A stretch of 64,000 nt of DNA, taken from positions 1 through 64,000 of the forward strand of contig UQZM01000001.1 of the NCBI GenBank assembly GCA_900545615.1, given 5' to 3'. Made by a program: the position numbers and the translations under genes. The DNA comes from an uncultured Collinsella sp. GTDB taxonomy: Bacteria; Actinomycetota; Coriobacteriia; Coriobacteriales; Coriobacteriaceae. The notes beneath the pieces are model-generated. The model was given only the letters and a program-made list of their open reading frames with translations. It did no database searches and was not told the DNA's origin. Below, piece after piece: positions 8,136 to 16,770 of this stretch (position 1 is its first letter; every line of letters starts with the position of its first letter).

Positions 8136-8163
8136 TTGACAATGCGCTCACGTGCATATGAGC
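8136..8163 (+). promoter_or_regulatory. Possible promoter upstream of pstB
   Basis: A perfect TTGACA (8136-8141) lies 16 bases from TATGAG (8158-8163). The -10 box is weak. No Pho-box-like direct repeat could be picked out with confidence in 8115-8217. Confidence 0.3.
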
Positions 8164-8217
8164 CGCGATTCCTACTATCGATACTGCTGAATTGATATTG
8201 ATGTGGAGGTATGCGGT

Positions 8218-9093
8218 ATGACGGCTGCTGCGGCTGTGGAGCCCACGGAGCTTGAAGAACTCATGAAAGCGCAGGCCGAGGCCGCGCACGAGCGCGAGGT
8301 TGGGGATGCGACTCGCCCCACGGCAGAGGATCTTGCCGCCTCGCCGACGCGAATCGATGTTGAGGGCCTCGACCTGTTCTATGGCGACCACCATGCGCTC
8401 AAGGACGTGAATATCAAGATCCGCGACAAGCAGATTACCTCGTTCATCGGGCCTTCGGGCTGCGGAAAGTCCACGTTGCTGCGCTGCTTTAACCGCATGA
8501 ACGACGGCATCAAGGACTGCCGCATCGAGGGCAAGATTGCGCTCGATGGTCAAGATATCCTGGGCGACTACGACATCTGCCGCCTTCGCCAGCGCGTGGG
8601 CATGGTGTTCCAGCGCCCCAACCCGTTTCCCATGAGCATCTACGACAACGTCGCGTATGGTCCGCGCGGTATGGGTGTGCGCGATCGCGCTGCGCTGGAT
8701 GAGCTGGTCGAGGACTCCCTTCGTCGCGCTGCGCTATGGGATGAGGTCAAGGACAAGCTCAAAGAGTCGGGCCTGGGTCTTTCGGGTGGACAACAGCAGC
8801 GCCTGTGCATCGCCCGCGCACTTGCCGTGCAGCCCGACATTCTGCTGATGGACGAGCCGACCTCGGCACTCGACCCTGTGTCGACGTTGGTGGTGGAGCA
8901 GCTGGCCTGCGAGCTCAAGGAGACCTGCACGCTGGTGGTCGTGACGCACAACATGCAGCAGGCCGCGCGTATTTCCGATTCGGTTGCGTTCTTTTTGCTG
9001 GGTGAGCTGGTGGAGCACGCGCCCACCGCGCAACTCTTCAAGAATCCGTCCGATCCGCGCACCGCGGATTATTTGACGGGGCGTTTTGGCTGA
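8218..9093 (+). CDS. pstB: Phosphate ABC transporter ATP-binding protein PstB
   Basis: 291-aa ATPase that powers high-affinity phosphate import with PstC and PstA. It has Walker [11 protein letters not shown]-loop [15 protein letters not shown] (diagnostic for PstB), signature LSGGQQQR, Walker [14 protein letters not shown] and the H-loop [12 protein letters not shown] 8218 is preceded by GGAGG; a GTG at 8203 would overlap that ribosome site. About 45 extra N-terminal residues (rich in Ala and Glu) precede the usual start of the domain. No pstS, pstC, pstA or phoU is adjacent. Instead a PhoB/PhoR-like pair follows after 64 bases, consistent with phosphate control. Confidence 0.95.
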   Translation: MTAAAAVEPTELEELMKAQAEAAHEREVGDATRPTAEDLAASPTRIDVEGLDLFYGDHHALKDVNIKIRDKQITSFIGPSGCGKSTLLRCFNRMNDGIKDCRIEGKIALDGQDILGDYDICRLRQRVGMVFQRPNPFPMSIYDNVAYGPRGMGVRDRAALDELVEDSLRRAALWDEVKDKLKESGLGLSGGQQQRLCIARALAVQPDILLMDEPTSALDPVSTLVVEQLACELKETCTLVVVTHNMQQAARISDSVAFFLLGELVEHAPTAQLFKNPSDPRTADYLTGRFG

Positions 9094-9157
9094 CGCTGTC
9101 TTTTACAGGTGCCTTTAGGGTTAAGATGCGGTCATATCGGCCGCAAAGGGGTTCAAC

Positions 9158-9886
9158 ATGATCTATTACGTCGAGGACGATGACAACATCAGGGATTTGA
9201 CAGTCTACGCGCTGCGCAAGCAGGGAATCGAGGCCGAGGGCTTTTCGTGTGATGGCGAGTTTAAAGCTGCCGTGGCGCGACGGGTGCCCGATGCTGTGCT
9301 GCTCGATATCATGCTGCCCGACACCGATGGCTTGGCGATTATGCGTCGCCTGCGTGCCGATCGCCTGACGGCGACGGTGCCCATCATGATGCTTACCGCC
9401 AAGGACACCGAACTCGACAAGGTGATGGCGCTCGATGGCGGTGCCGACGATTACCTGACTAAGCCGTTTTCGCTCATGGAGCTTGCGAGCCGCTGCCGCG
9501 CACTGCTGCGTCGCGGCGGCATGGTCAAGCAGGCGAGCGATGTGCTCAGCGTGGGCGACATCGTGCTCTCGCCCAGCCATCGCGAGGTGACCGTTGCCGG
9601 CGAGCCGCTTAAGCTCACCCTGCGCGAGTTCGACCTGCTCGAGTACCTCATGCGCAAGCCCGGCGTGGTCTTTACCCGCGAGTCGTTGCTGCAGAGCGTG
9701 TGGGGCTGGGACTTCGACGGCGGTTCGCGCACCGTTGACGTGCACGTGCAGACGCTTCGCCAAAAACTGGGCGAGCATGCCAGCGCCATCGAGACCGTAC
9801 GCGGCGTGGGCTACCGCTTGGCCGAGCCTTCTGCCGGTGATGGTGCCGAAGGTGACGACACCGCGGCCACCGCATCGGAGGAGTAA
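9158..9886 (+). CDS. OmpR-family response regulator, PhoB/PhoP-like
   Basis: 242 aa with receiver acidic residues D7-D9, phospho-acceptor D50 in VLLDIMLPD, and K in LTKPF. The DNA-binding winged helix (LTLREFDLLEYLMRKPGVVF, then TVDVHVQTLRQKLG and VRGVGYRL) matches PhoB/PhoP regulators. An acidic tail of about 20 residues follows. The next gene, a kinase, starts 3 bases after the stop. Position next to pstB points to phosphate-starvation control; this is inference from context. Confidence 0.9.
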   Translation: MIYYVEDDDNIRDLTVYALRKQGIEAEGFSCDGEFKAAVARRVPDAVLLDIMLPDTDGLAIMRRLRADRLTATVPIMMLTAKDTELDKVMALDGGADDYLTKPFSLMELASRCRALLRRGGMVKQASDVLSVGDIVLSPSHREVTVAGEPLKLTLREFDLLEYLMRKPGVVFTRESLLQSVWGWDFDGGSRTVDVHVQTLRQKLGEHASAIETVRGVGYRLAEPSAGDGAEGDDTAATASEE

Positions 9887-9889
9887 CCC

Positions 9890-11314
9890 GTGGTCTTCGC
9901 CCCCCAGGGAAAACATACGCTGTCGCACCGCGTTTTTGTGACGATCTTTGTCTGTGCCATGGCGGTTATCGTGGCGTTTACGGTGCTGGGTGCGTTCTTT
10001 GTGCAAAACACCTTGGCGGATGCCACGAGTGCCAACCTGGCGCAGGAAACCGAGCTCATTGCTGCCGCCCTCGACGAGCAGCAGGAGCCCATCCCGTTCT
10101 TGCGTAGCCTCGATCGCGAGGACTTGCGCATCACGCTGATTAACAAGGATGGATCGGTTGCCTACGACAACGAGGCGTCGCCTTCCACACTGCCCAACCA
10201 TGGCGATCGCCCCGAGGTCATCGAGGCCTTTGAGAGTGGTTCGGGTTCCGCGGAGCGCGCAAGCTCTACACTCGACGAGATTATGCTGTATCGCGCCGTC
10301 ACCCTTGATAACGGCCAGGTCGTTCGCTTGGCGCAGGCCCAGCCTGGCGTTGCGGCGATTTTACTGTCGATGCTGGCGCCGATGCTGCTTATCGCAGCAG
10401 CGGGTGCGGTACTCTCGTTTTTTATGGCGCGCCGTGAGTCCCGTGCCATCATCGCGCCGTTGCAAGAGGTGGATTTGGATCACCCACGCCGTAGCTATGA
10501 GCACGCCTATGCCGAGATGGTCCCCATGCTTGAGCGTATCGAGTCGCAGCGCCAGGAACTCAAGCGCCAAATGGCGGTGCTAGCGGACAACGACCGTATG
10601 CGCCGCGAGTTCACGGCGAATATCACCCATGAGCTCAAGACGCCGCTTACGGCGATTTCGGGCTATGCCGAGCTCATCGCAAACGGCATGGTCGAGGGCG
10701 AGGACGACCTGCGCAACTTTGGCGGTCGCATCTATCGTGAGGCGGGCCGCTTGGCAGCGCTTGTCAACGACATCCTTACGCTGTCTAACTTGGACGAGGC
10801 CGAACGTGCAACTGAAGGCGAGGCAGTGCCCATTGGGTCCACGGAGCCTATTGAGCTCTCGCGTGCGATCTACGCGGTTGAGCAGCGTCTTGAACAGGTC
10901 GCCCGTCAGGCGAATGTGACGATAAGTCATGAGACCAAGCCTGTGGTCATCGAAGGCGTGTCGCGCTTGATCGACGAGCTCATCTATAATCTGGCAAGCA
11001 ACGCCATCCGCTACAATCGACCCGGCGGTACGGTTACGCTGCAGTGCGGCACCAACGACGAAGGCCATCCGTTCCTTGCGGTCGCCGACACGGGAATCGG
11101 TATCGCGCCTGAAGAACAGGGCAAGGTATTTGAGCGGTTCTATCGCGTGGACAAGAGTAGGTCCAAGGCGCGCGGCGGAACCGGTCTGGGGCTTGCCATT
11201 GTCAAGCATGCGGCCCTGTATCATCACGCCACGCTCGATCTGTCGAGCGAGTTGGGCGTGGGAACCACCATTACGGTGACGTTTCCCATACAGCAGGACG
11301 AGCCATTCGCATAG
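9890..11314 (+). CDS. Sensor histidine kinase, PhoR-like
   Basis: 474 aa from a GTG start; the ribosome site GGAGGAG overlaps the end of the regulator gene, so the pair is translationally coupled. TM1 is about residues 15-38. An external region of about 120 residues follows with PAS-like features (ITLINKDGSVAYDNEAS), then TM2 at about 160-183. The kinase core has NITHELKTPLTAISGY with phospho-acceptor H247, N box ELIYNLASNAIRYN, G1 DTGIGIAPEEQGKVFERFYR and G2 GGTGLGLAIVKH. The HELKTPLT and FERFYRVDKSRS motifs are typical of PhoR kinases. Confidence 0.9.
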   Translation: MVFAPQGKHTLSHRVFVTIFVCAMAVIVAFTVLGAFFVQNTLADATSANLAQETELIAAALDEQQEPIPFLRSLDREDLRITLINKDGSVAYDNEASPSTLPNHGDRPEVIEAFESGSGSAERASSTLDEIMLYRAVTLDNGQVVRLAQAQPGVAAILLSMLAPMLLIAAAGAVLSFFMARRESRAIIAPLQEVDLDHPRRSYEHAYAEMVPMLERIESQRQELKRQMAVLADNDRMRREFTANITHELKTPLTAISGYAELIANGMVEGEDDLRNFGGRIYREAGRLAALVNDILTLSNLDEAERATEGEAVPIGSTEPIELSRAIYAVEQRLEQVARQANVTISHETKPVVIEGVSRLIDELIYNLASNAIRYNRPGGTVTLQCGTNDEGHPFLAVADTGIGIAPEEQGKVFERFYRVDKSRSKARGGTGLGLAIVKHAALYHHATLDLSSELGVGTTITVTFPIQQDEPFA

Positions 11315-11339
11315 CGATACAACATAGGTATTGATGTAG

Positions 11340-11372
11340 ACGCCGCATTTGACTTTCGGGTGCGGCGTTGTT
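11340..11372 (+). terminator. Terminator after the PhoR-like gene
   Basis: ACGCCGCA (11340-11347) pairs with TGCGGCGT (11361-11368) and is followed by a short T-rich stretch. The rest of 11373-11509 is an AT-richer leader with no gene. Confidence 0.6.
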
Positions 11373-11509
11373 GTGCAATTTTACGATTGCTTCCGACATT
11401 TTTACAGGAGAGCCTGTTTCTTATGTATAGAGTTTGGTCTCGATAAAAAGATGCGATAACATACGGACAGTTTTGTCAATCCGAACTGGGGAAATGAAAG
11501 GCAAGCTGC

Positions 11510-12166
11510 ATGACCCTTCTCGAACTGTTCCAGCTGCTGAAGAAGCACCTCAAGCTGGTCATCACCCTTCCGGTGGTCTGCGCGATCGCCATGGGCATCG
11601 TGTCCTTCGCCGCGATGGACAACACCTATACCGCGACGACGAGCATGTACATTCTCGCCAAGACCGACGATAGCGGCCAGATGAGCTACAACGATCTCTC
11701 GGCGAGCCAGATGCTTTCCAACGATATCGCCACGCTGCTGGATAGCGATAGCGTTAAGAGCGGCGCCGCCAAGGAACTGGGCCTCACCGATCTGGATGAC
11801 TACAAGGTGTCTGTTTCCTCCGAGACCACCACGCGTGTCATTACGCTTTCGGTTACCGGCACCGATGCCAAGGAGACGGCTGAGGTCGCAAAGGCCATAG
11901 CTAGCTCGGTGAGTACGGTCGCTCAGAACGTCGGCGCTGCCCAGAGCATCAACGTTATCGACGAGGCTAAGACCCCCGAAGCCCCCAGCGGCCCCAAGCG
12001 CACGTTGTATATTGCCGTCGCGTTCCTCGCCGGTATCTTTATCGCAGTTGCCTATGTCGTTTTGGCAGACATGCTCAATACCCGCATCCGCGGTGCCGAA
12101 GAGGCAGAAGAGCTCCTGGGCATTCCCGTTGTTGGCCGAATTCCGGCTATGAAAGGTGGTAAATAG
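11510..12166 (+). CDS. Wzz/YveK-family polysaccharide chain-length protein (BY-kinase activator)
   Basis: 218-aa membrane protein that sets polymer length and activates the partner tyrosine kinase. TM1 is about residues 17-37 (LVITLPVVCAIAMGIVSFAA). An external alpha/beta Wzz domain carries YTATTSMYILAK, and a Pro-rich linker AKTPEAPSGPKR leads into TM2 at about 165-187. A cytoplasmic tail RIRGAEEAEELLGIPVVGRIP would contact the kinase. In Gram-positives this half is a separate protein (CpsC, YveK), as here. The next gene, 2 bases on, is the kinase. Confidence 0.9.
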   Translation: MTLLELFQLLKKHLKLVITLPVVCAIAMGIVSFAAMDNTYTATTSMYILAKTDDSGQMSYNDLSASQMLSNDIATLLDSDSVKSGAAKELGLTDLDDYKVSVSSETTTRVITLSVTGTDAKETAEVAKAIASSVSTVAQNVGAAQSINVIDEAKTPEAPSGPKRTLYIAVAFLAGIFIAVAYVVLADMLNTRIRGAEEAEELLGIPVVGRIPAMKGGK

Positions 12167-12168
12167 GC

Positions 12169-12906
12169 ATGGCTAAGGCAAAGAACACCGATAAGCTCGT
12201 TGTACAGAATGCCGCCAAGACCCTTCTGGCCAACATCCGCTTTGCGAGTGTGGACGACCCCATTCGCACCATCACCGTTACCTCCTCGATTCCCAACGAG
12301 GGCAAGTCTACGGTTTCCATTAACCTTGCTCAGGCAATCGCCACGAGTGGCAAGTCCGTGCTCCTGGTCGAGGCCGATATGCGCCGCAGGTCCCTTTCCG
12401 ATATGCTCGGCGTTCGTTCGCGCGGCGGACTCTATGCGGTCCTTTCCGAGCAGATCTCCATTGACCAGGCAATTGTCGAGACGGGTCAGAAGAACTTCTA
12501 CTTCCTCGATGCCGAGCCGCATATTCCCAATCCTGCCGACATCATCGTCTCTCACCGCTTTGCCAAGCTGGTAAAGGCACTGTCCGCCAAGTTCCAGTAC
12601 GTCATCTTTGATGCTCCCCCGGTCGGCACTTTCATCGATGCTGCCGAGATCGCAAGTCTGACCGACGGTGCGCTTTTTGTCGTGCGTGAGGATTTCACCA
12701 AGCGCGAGGAGGCGCTCAACGCCATCGGTCAGCTTAAGAAGTCCGAGAAGGTCAAGCTCATCGGTACCGTTATGAACTACTGCGAGACCGAGACCAGCGA
12801 GTACTACTACTCCTACTACACCAAGGACGGTAAGAAGGTGAAGAAGGGCTCCGACGATCAGGGGACTTCCAAAAAGGGCATCTTCACCAACCGAGCAAAC
12901 GTTTAG
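12169..12906 (+). CDS. CpsD/CapB-family tyrosine-protein kinase (BY-kinase)
   Basis: 245 aa. Walker A is SSIPNEGKST with K46. Walker A' (VLLVEADMRRRS) and Walker B (YVIFDAPPVG) follow, the set specific to bacterial tyrosine kinases. The C-terminal tail has a tyrosine cluster (SEYYYSYYTKDGKK) that would be autophosphorylated in an activator-dependent way. It is encoded between its Wzz-type activator and a PHP-type phosphatase, the usual Gram-positive order of capsule control genes. The kinase probably tunes exopolysaccharide assembly. Confidence 0.92.
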   Translation: MAKAKNTDKLVVQNAAKTLLANIRFASVDDPIRTITVTSSIPNEGKSTVSINLAQAIATSGKSVLLVEADMRRRSLSDMLGVRSRGGLYAVLSEQISIDQAIVETGQKNFYFLDAEPHIPNPADIIVSHRFAKLVKALSAKFQYVIFDAPPVGTFIDAAEIASLTDGALFVVREDFTKREEALNAIGQLKKSEKVKLIGTVMNYCETETSEYYYSYYTKDGKKVKKGSDDQGTSKKGIFTNRANV

Positions 12907-12923
12907 TTGATTAAGGCTGACCT

Positions 12924-13574
12924 ATGCGTGACATTCATTGCCATATCTTGCCGGGTGTAGACGACGGCGCCGCCGATCTCGATGAGAGCTTGGCGATGCT
13001 CGAGGCTGCCAAGCGGGCCGGTGTAACCAGAATCGTTTGCACTCCTCACTGCCGTGATCCCTATTTTGATTACGACAAGATGTGGGATGCCTTTGAGCTG
13101 CTGCGTGATAACGCTGACGGTTTTCCGCTCCAGATGGGCTTCGAGGTCAACCATCGAAAGCTCGTTGAGCTTGGTATCGATGCCGCGGAGCACTTGCATT
13201 TCGATGGAACCAATGAGTTCCTGCTTGAGCTTTCGACGCATGCCGATGCGTATGCGTTTAGAGAGTACGAGAACACGATTTACGATTTGCAGTGTCGTGG
13301 CTACCAGGTGATCATCGCTCATCCTGAGCGCTATCGTGCGGTTCAAAAGGATGTAAGCGTGGCGGAGCGCCTGGTCGATATGGGCTGCAAGCTGCAGGCT
13401 TCGGCGGACTTTATTGCCGGCGGTCGCTTTGGTCGCGAGAAAAAGCCGGCACAGCGCCTGTTCGATCAGAACCTGTACAGCTTCATCGCGAGCGATGCCC
13501 ATAACGTGGGTCATTACGACTGCCTGGCGAAGGCTCGCGCGAAGTTTAGCGTGCGCGGAGCTCATTTTCGCTAA
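12924..13574 (+). CDS. CpsB/YwqE-family protein-tyrosine phosphatase (PHP domain)
   Basis: 216-aa manganese-dependent PHP phosphatase. Metal ligands are visible in DIHCHILPGVDDGA (start), VCTPHCRDPYF, IIAHPERYR and ASDAHNVGHYD (end). The family removes phosphate from the tyrosine cluster of CpsD-type kinases. It lies 17 bases downstream of the kinase, so the three genes form one operon. No glycosyltransferase, flippase or polymerase gene follows. Confidence 0.92.
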   Translation: MRDIHCHILPGVDDGAADLDESLAMLEAAKRAGVTRIVCTPHCRDPYFDYDKMWDAFELLRDNADGFPLQMGFEVNHRKLVELGIDAAEHLHFDGTNEFLLELSTHADAYAFREYENTIYDLQCRGYQVIIAHPERYRAVQKDVSVAERLVDMGCKLQASADFIAGGRFGREKKPAQRLFDQNLYSFIASDAHNVGHYDCLAKARAKFSVRGAHFR

Positions 13575-13612
13575 AATCTGTCCCTAACGTTCGCATTGAA
13601 TGAAAGGGCAGC

Positions 13613-14113
13613 ATGGATATCCAACTTAAGACGGGATGCTTTGATGACGCGGCGTTGGTGCGCCGCGTCGTTTTTATGGACGAGCAGGGCTACGAGAATG
13701 AGTTCGACGCTATCGACGAGGATCCGAACTGCATTCATGTGACGCTCTATGTAGACGGCGAGCTTGCCGGTTGCTCGCGCGTGTTTCCCGAAGAGCTTGA
13801 GCGCGCGGCTGACGCAGAGGCTCCGGTGTCGCCGGCGTGCGACTTGGACGAAGGTGTCGCGGCGGGGGAGACCTACATTATGGGGCGCGTGGCCGTGCTG
13901 CCGAGCATGCGCCGTCGCGGTCTGGCGAGCAAGATTGTCGAGGCCAGTGATGCCACCGCGCGTGATGCCGGCGCCAAGCTCATTAAGCTGCATGCTCAGG
14001 AATACGTGCTACCGCTCTATGTCAAGGCGGGCTACACGCAGATTGCCCCGGTGGACTATGAGGATGAAGGCCAGCCTCATGCCTGGATGGCCAAGCGCGT
14101 AGATGGCAGATAG
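13613..14113 (+). CDS. GNAT-family N-acetyltransferase
   Basis: 166 aa. The acetyl-CoA loop is visible as GRVAVLPSMRRRGLASKIVE (V-x(3)-RRRG-LA pattern), followed by GAKLIKLHAQEYVLPLYVKAGY, the usual GNAT end. The N-terminal VRRVVFMDEQGYENEFDAID resembles ElaA/YjcF-type acetyltransferases. Substrate cannot be told. AAAGGG precedes the ATG. The 38-base gap after the phosphatase leaves room for read-through from the capsule control genes, but a link in function is not evident. Confidence 0.88.
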   Translation: MDIQLKTGCFDDAALVRRVVFMDEQGYENEFDAIDEDPNCIHVTLYVDGELAGCSRVFPEELERAADAEAPVSPACDLDEGVAAGETYIMGRVAVLPSMRRRGLASKIVEASDATARDAGAKLIKLHAQEYVLPLYVKAGYTQIAPVDYEDEGQPHAWMAKRVDGR

Positions 14114-14315
14114 GGACGTTCCTTTTCTGCCGGCGGTTGGGGACACTCCTTGGTAATTGGTGCATCGGAGCGCTTAGACATACAGTTTTTCGATTCCGTA
14201 TGTATATATGCGCGCTAATGGGTTATAAAATCTAAGTCTGAACATAGCAGGTCTGCGATGCGGCTCGGGCGACCGGGCCGTTTTTGTGGGCGGGGGTAGC
14301 GCGAAAGGACTGCAC

Positions 14316-16340
14316 ATGCGTCAATTTAAGACCGAGAGCAAAAAACTGCTCGACCTCATGATCAACTCCATCTACACCAATAAGGAAATCTTCCTGCGCG
14401 AGCTTATCTCTAACGCGAGCGACGCCGTCGACAAGCTCAACTTTAAGAGCCTGCAGGATCCGAGCGTCAAGATCGACCAGGGCGACCTGGCCATTCGCGT
14501 CTCCTTTGATAAGGATGCCCGCACCATCACGATTTCGGATAACGGTATCGGCATGACCGCCGAGGAGCTCGAGCGCAACCTGGGCACCATCGCCCACTCC
14601 GGCTCCGAGGAGTTTAAGACCGAGAACGCCGAGCAGCAGGGCTCCGATGTCGACATCATCGGTCAGTTTGGCGTGGGCTTCTACTCCGCCTTTATGGTTG
14701 CCAGCCACGTAAAGGTCGTCAGCCGCGCCTATGGCGAGGATGTCGCCCATGTGTGGGAATCCGACGGTCTTGAGGGCTACACCATCGAGGACGGCGAGCG
14801 CGCCGAGCACGGTACCGATGTCATCCTGACGCTGCGCGAGAACGAGAAGCTCGATGCCGACGGCGAGGCCGAGACCTACGATCGCTTCCTGACCGAGTGG
14901 GGCCTCAAGAGCCTGATTCAGCAGTACAGCAACTATGTGCGCTATCCGATTCAGATGATGGTGTCCAAGAGCCGCCAGAAACCCAAGCCCGAGGACGCCG
15001 GCGACGATTACAAGCCCGAGTATGAGGACTACCAGGAGCTCGAGACCATCAACTCCATGACGCCGATTTGGAAAAAGCGCAGCTCCGATGTTGAGCAGAA
15101 GGACTACGACGAGTTCTACAAGTCTACGTTCCACGACTTTGATAATCCTGCGCGCACCATCAGCTTCCACGCCGAGGGCACGCTCGAGTACGACGCCCTG
15201 CTGTTTGTGCCGGGTCGCGCCCCGTTCGATCTGTACAGCAAGGACTACGAGAAGGGTCTGGCGCTCTACAGCTCCAACGTGCTGATTATGGAGAAGTGCG
15301 ACGACCTGCTGCCCGACTACTACAACTTTGTGCGCGGTGTCGTGGATTCCGCCGACGTGACGCTCAATATTTCGCGTGAGACGCTGCAGCAGAACCGTCA
15401 GCTCAAGGCCATCGCCAAGCGTGTGGAAAAGAAGATCACCGCCGACCTTGAGGATATGCGTGACAACGACCGCGAGGCCTACGAGAAGTTCTTTGAGAAC
15501 TTTGGCCGCGGCCTCAAGTACGGCATCTACTCGAGTTATGGCATGAAGGCCGATGAGCTCGCCGATCTGTTGCTGTTCTGGTCTGCCAAGGAACAGAAGA
15601 TGATTACCCTGGCCGAGTATGCCAAGGGCATGCCCGAGGATCAGAAGGCCATCTACTACGCCGCCGGCGACTCGCGTGAGCGCTTGGCCAAGATGCCCGT
15701 GGTAAAGGGCGTGCTCGACCGCGGCTATGACGTGCTGCTTCTGACGCAGGACGTGGATGAGTTCACCTTCCAGGCCATGCGTGAGTACGTTGCCGCCGAT
15801 ATGCCCAAGGTCTACGAGGACGATGCTGCCCGCGAGGCTGCCGAGAAGGCTGTGGCCGACGGTGCCGAGCCCGAGGTCGAGGATCGTCATCTAGAGCTCA
15901 AGAACGTTGCGACTGGCGATCTTGATCTGGCGACCGAGGACGAGAAGAAGGAGGCCGAGGACGCCACCAAGGAAAACGAGGACCTCTTTAGCGCTATGAA
16001 GGAGGCGCTCGGTGACAAGGTCGAGAAAGTTGCCGTCTCCGCGCGCCTGACCGATGCCCCCGCTTGCATCACCACCGAGGGCCCGCTTTCGCTTGAGATG
16101 GAGAAGGTGCTCCAGAAGGGACCCGAGGGCGCGCCCGACGGTATGCCCAAGAGCCAGCGCGTGCTCGAGCTCAACGCCAAGCACCCGGTCTTTGCCAAGC
16201 TCGTCGCTGCTCAGAAGGCAGGCGACGCCGACAAGATCAAGCAGTACTCCGGCCTGCTCTATGACCAGGCCCTGCTGGTCGAGGGTATTCTGCCCGAGGA
16301 CCCCGTGGCCTTCGCGGCGGCTGTTTGCAACTTGATGTAG
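14316..16340 (+). CDS. htpG: Chaperone HtpG (bacterial Hsp90)
   Basis: 674-aa ATP-dependent dimeric chaperone. The GHKL ATPase domain has FLRELISNASDAVDKL, SDNGIGMT and GQFGVGFYSAFMV. The middle domain shows YSNYVRYPI and LYSSNVLIMEKCDDLLPDY followed by NISRETLQQNR. The C-terminal dimerisation part ends DPVAFAAAVCNLM. ATG 14316 is behind GAAAGGA; a GTG at 14286 in frame overlaps that site and is rejected. TATAAA at about 14224-14229 is a possible -10 box. No CIRCE-type operator is apparent upstream. It is followed by two hairpin elements. Confidence 0.97.
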   Translation: MRQFKTESKKLLDLMINSIYTNKEIFLRELISNASDAVDKLNFKSLQDPSVKIDQGDLAIRVSFDKDARTITISDNGIGMTAEELERNLGTIAHSGSEEFKTENAEQQGSDVDIIGQFGVGFYSAFMVASHVKVVSRAYGEDVAHVWESDGLEGYTIEDGERAEHGTDVILTLRENEKLDADGEAETYDRFLTEWGLKSLIQQYSNYVRYPIQMMVSKSRQKPKPEDAGDDYKPEYEDYQELETINSMTPIWKKRSSDVEQKDYDEFYKSTFHDFDNPARTISFHAEGTLEYDALLFVPGRAPFDLYSKDYEKGLALYSSNVLIMEKCDDLLPDYYNFVRGVVDSADVTLNISRETLQQNRQLKAIAKRVEKKITADLEDMRDNDREAYEKFFENFGRGLKYGIYSSYGMKADELADLLLFWSAKEQKMITLAEYAKGMPEDQKAIYYAAGDSRERLAKMPVVKGVLDRGYDVLLLTQDVDEFTFQAMREYVAADMPKVYEDDAAREAAEKAVADGAEPEVEDRHLELKNVATGDLDLATEDEKKEAEDATKENEDLFSAMKEALGDKVEKVAVSARLTDAPACITTEGPLSLEMEKVLQKGPEGAPDGMPKSQRVLELNAKHPVFAKLVAAQKAGDADKIKQYSGLLYDQALLVEGILPEDPVAFAAAVCNLM

Positions 16341-16347
16341 TTAGCAA

Positions 16348-16374
16348 GTTACGCGGTTCTACGAACCGCGTAAC
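16348..16374. repeat. Perfect 12-bp hairpin after htpG
   Basis: GTTACGCGGTTC and GAACCGCGTAAC are perfect complements around a TAC loop. No T-tract follows, so it may be a processing or stability hairpin rather than a terminator. Confidence 0.7.
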
Positions 16375-16387
16375 GGCTCGACGCTGC

Positions 16388-16485
16388 AAACGCCCCTAAG
16401 CGGCAATCTGACGTTCAATCGTCGGTCGCGTACCGAAGTACGCTTCCCTCCTCTTTCACGTCACCTTGCTCGCTTAGGGGCGTTT
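16388..16485. repeat. 98-bp palindromic element, 15-bp arms, 68-base core (copy 1)
   Basis: AAACGCCCCTAAGCG (16388-16402) and CGCTTAGGGGCGTTT (16471-16485) enclose a 68-base core. The core contains GTCGGTCGCGTACCGAAG and the reverse of GAAAGAGGAGGGAAGC. A second copy in opposite orientation at 62917-63014 has the same core length and arm length but a different arm sequence. A T-run follows the right arm, so it could end htpG transcription. Confidence 0.8.
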
Positions 16486-16534
16486 TCGCTGACTTATGCT
16501 CAACCTGCGACGCTTTCGTGGCCCTAAGTAGTCA

Positions 16535-16578
16535 TTGGGGACGTTCTTGTTTGACTAGTCGGTTGAGAACGTCCCCAA
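16535..16578. repeat. Palindrome with TTGGGGACGTTCT arms
   Basis: TTGGGGACGTTCT (16535-16547) pairs with AGAACGTCCCCAA (16566-16578). ACTAGTCGG occurs in the loop and again just after the right arm. Related GGGGAC motifs occur at 14115-14150 and 38814-38830. Within the 430-base gap 16341-16770 I see these hairpins and a possible TACAAT -10 box near 16731, but no gene. Confidence 0.65.
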
Positions 16579-16770
16579 CGACTAGTCGGATTGCTAATTT
16601 GTGTGGGTTGTGGTTTTGGGAGCTGCGGGAATTAAAGATACTGTACATCTGTACGCTAACTCATCTTCGTAGTATATTGCTACCCGCAAAACTCAGCACC
16701 ATTGTGCCGCGAGGCGCTAAAGCGTCTACGTACAATGGTTGTCGATAGTACGATTCGATTCAACGACAGG

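Noticed and set aside
11434..11673. 79-codon frame overlapping the start of the Wzz-type gene
   Set aside because: It runs out of frame into a secure CDS and has no family resemblance.
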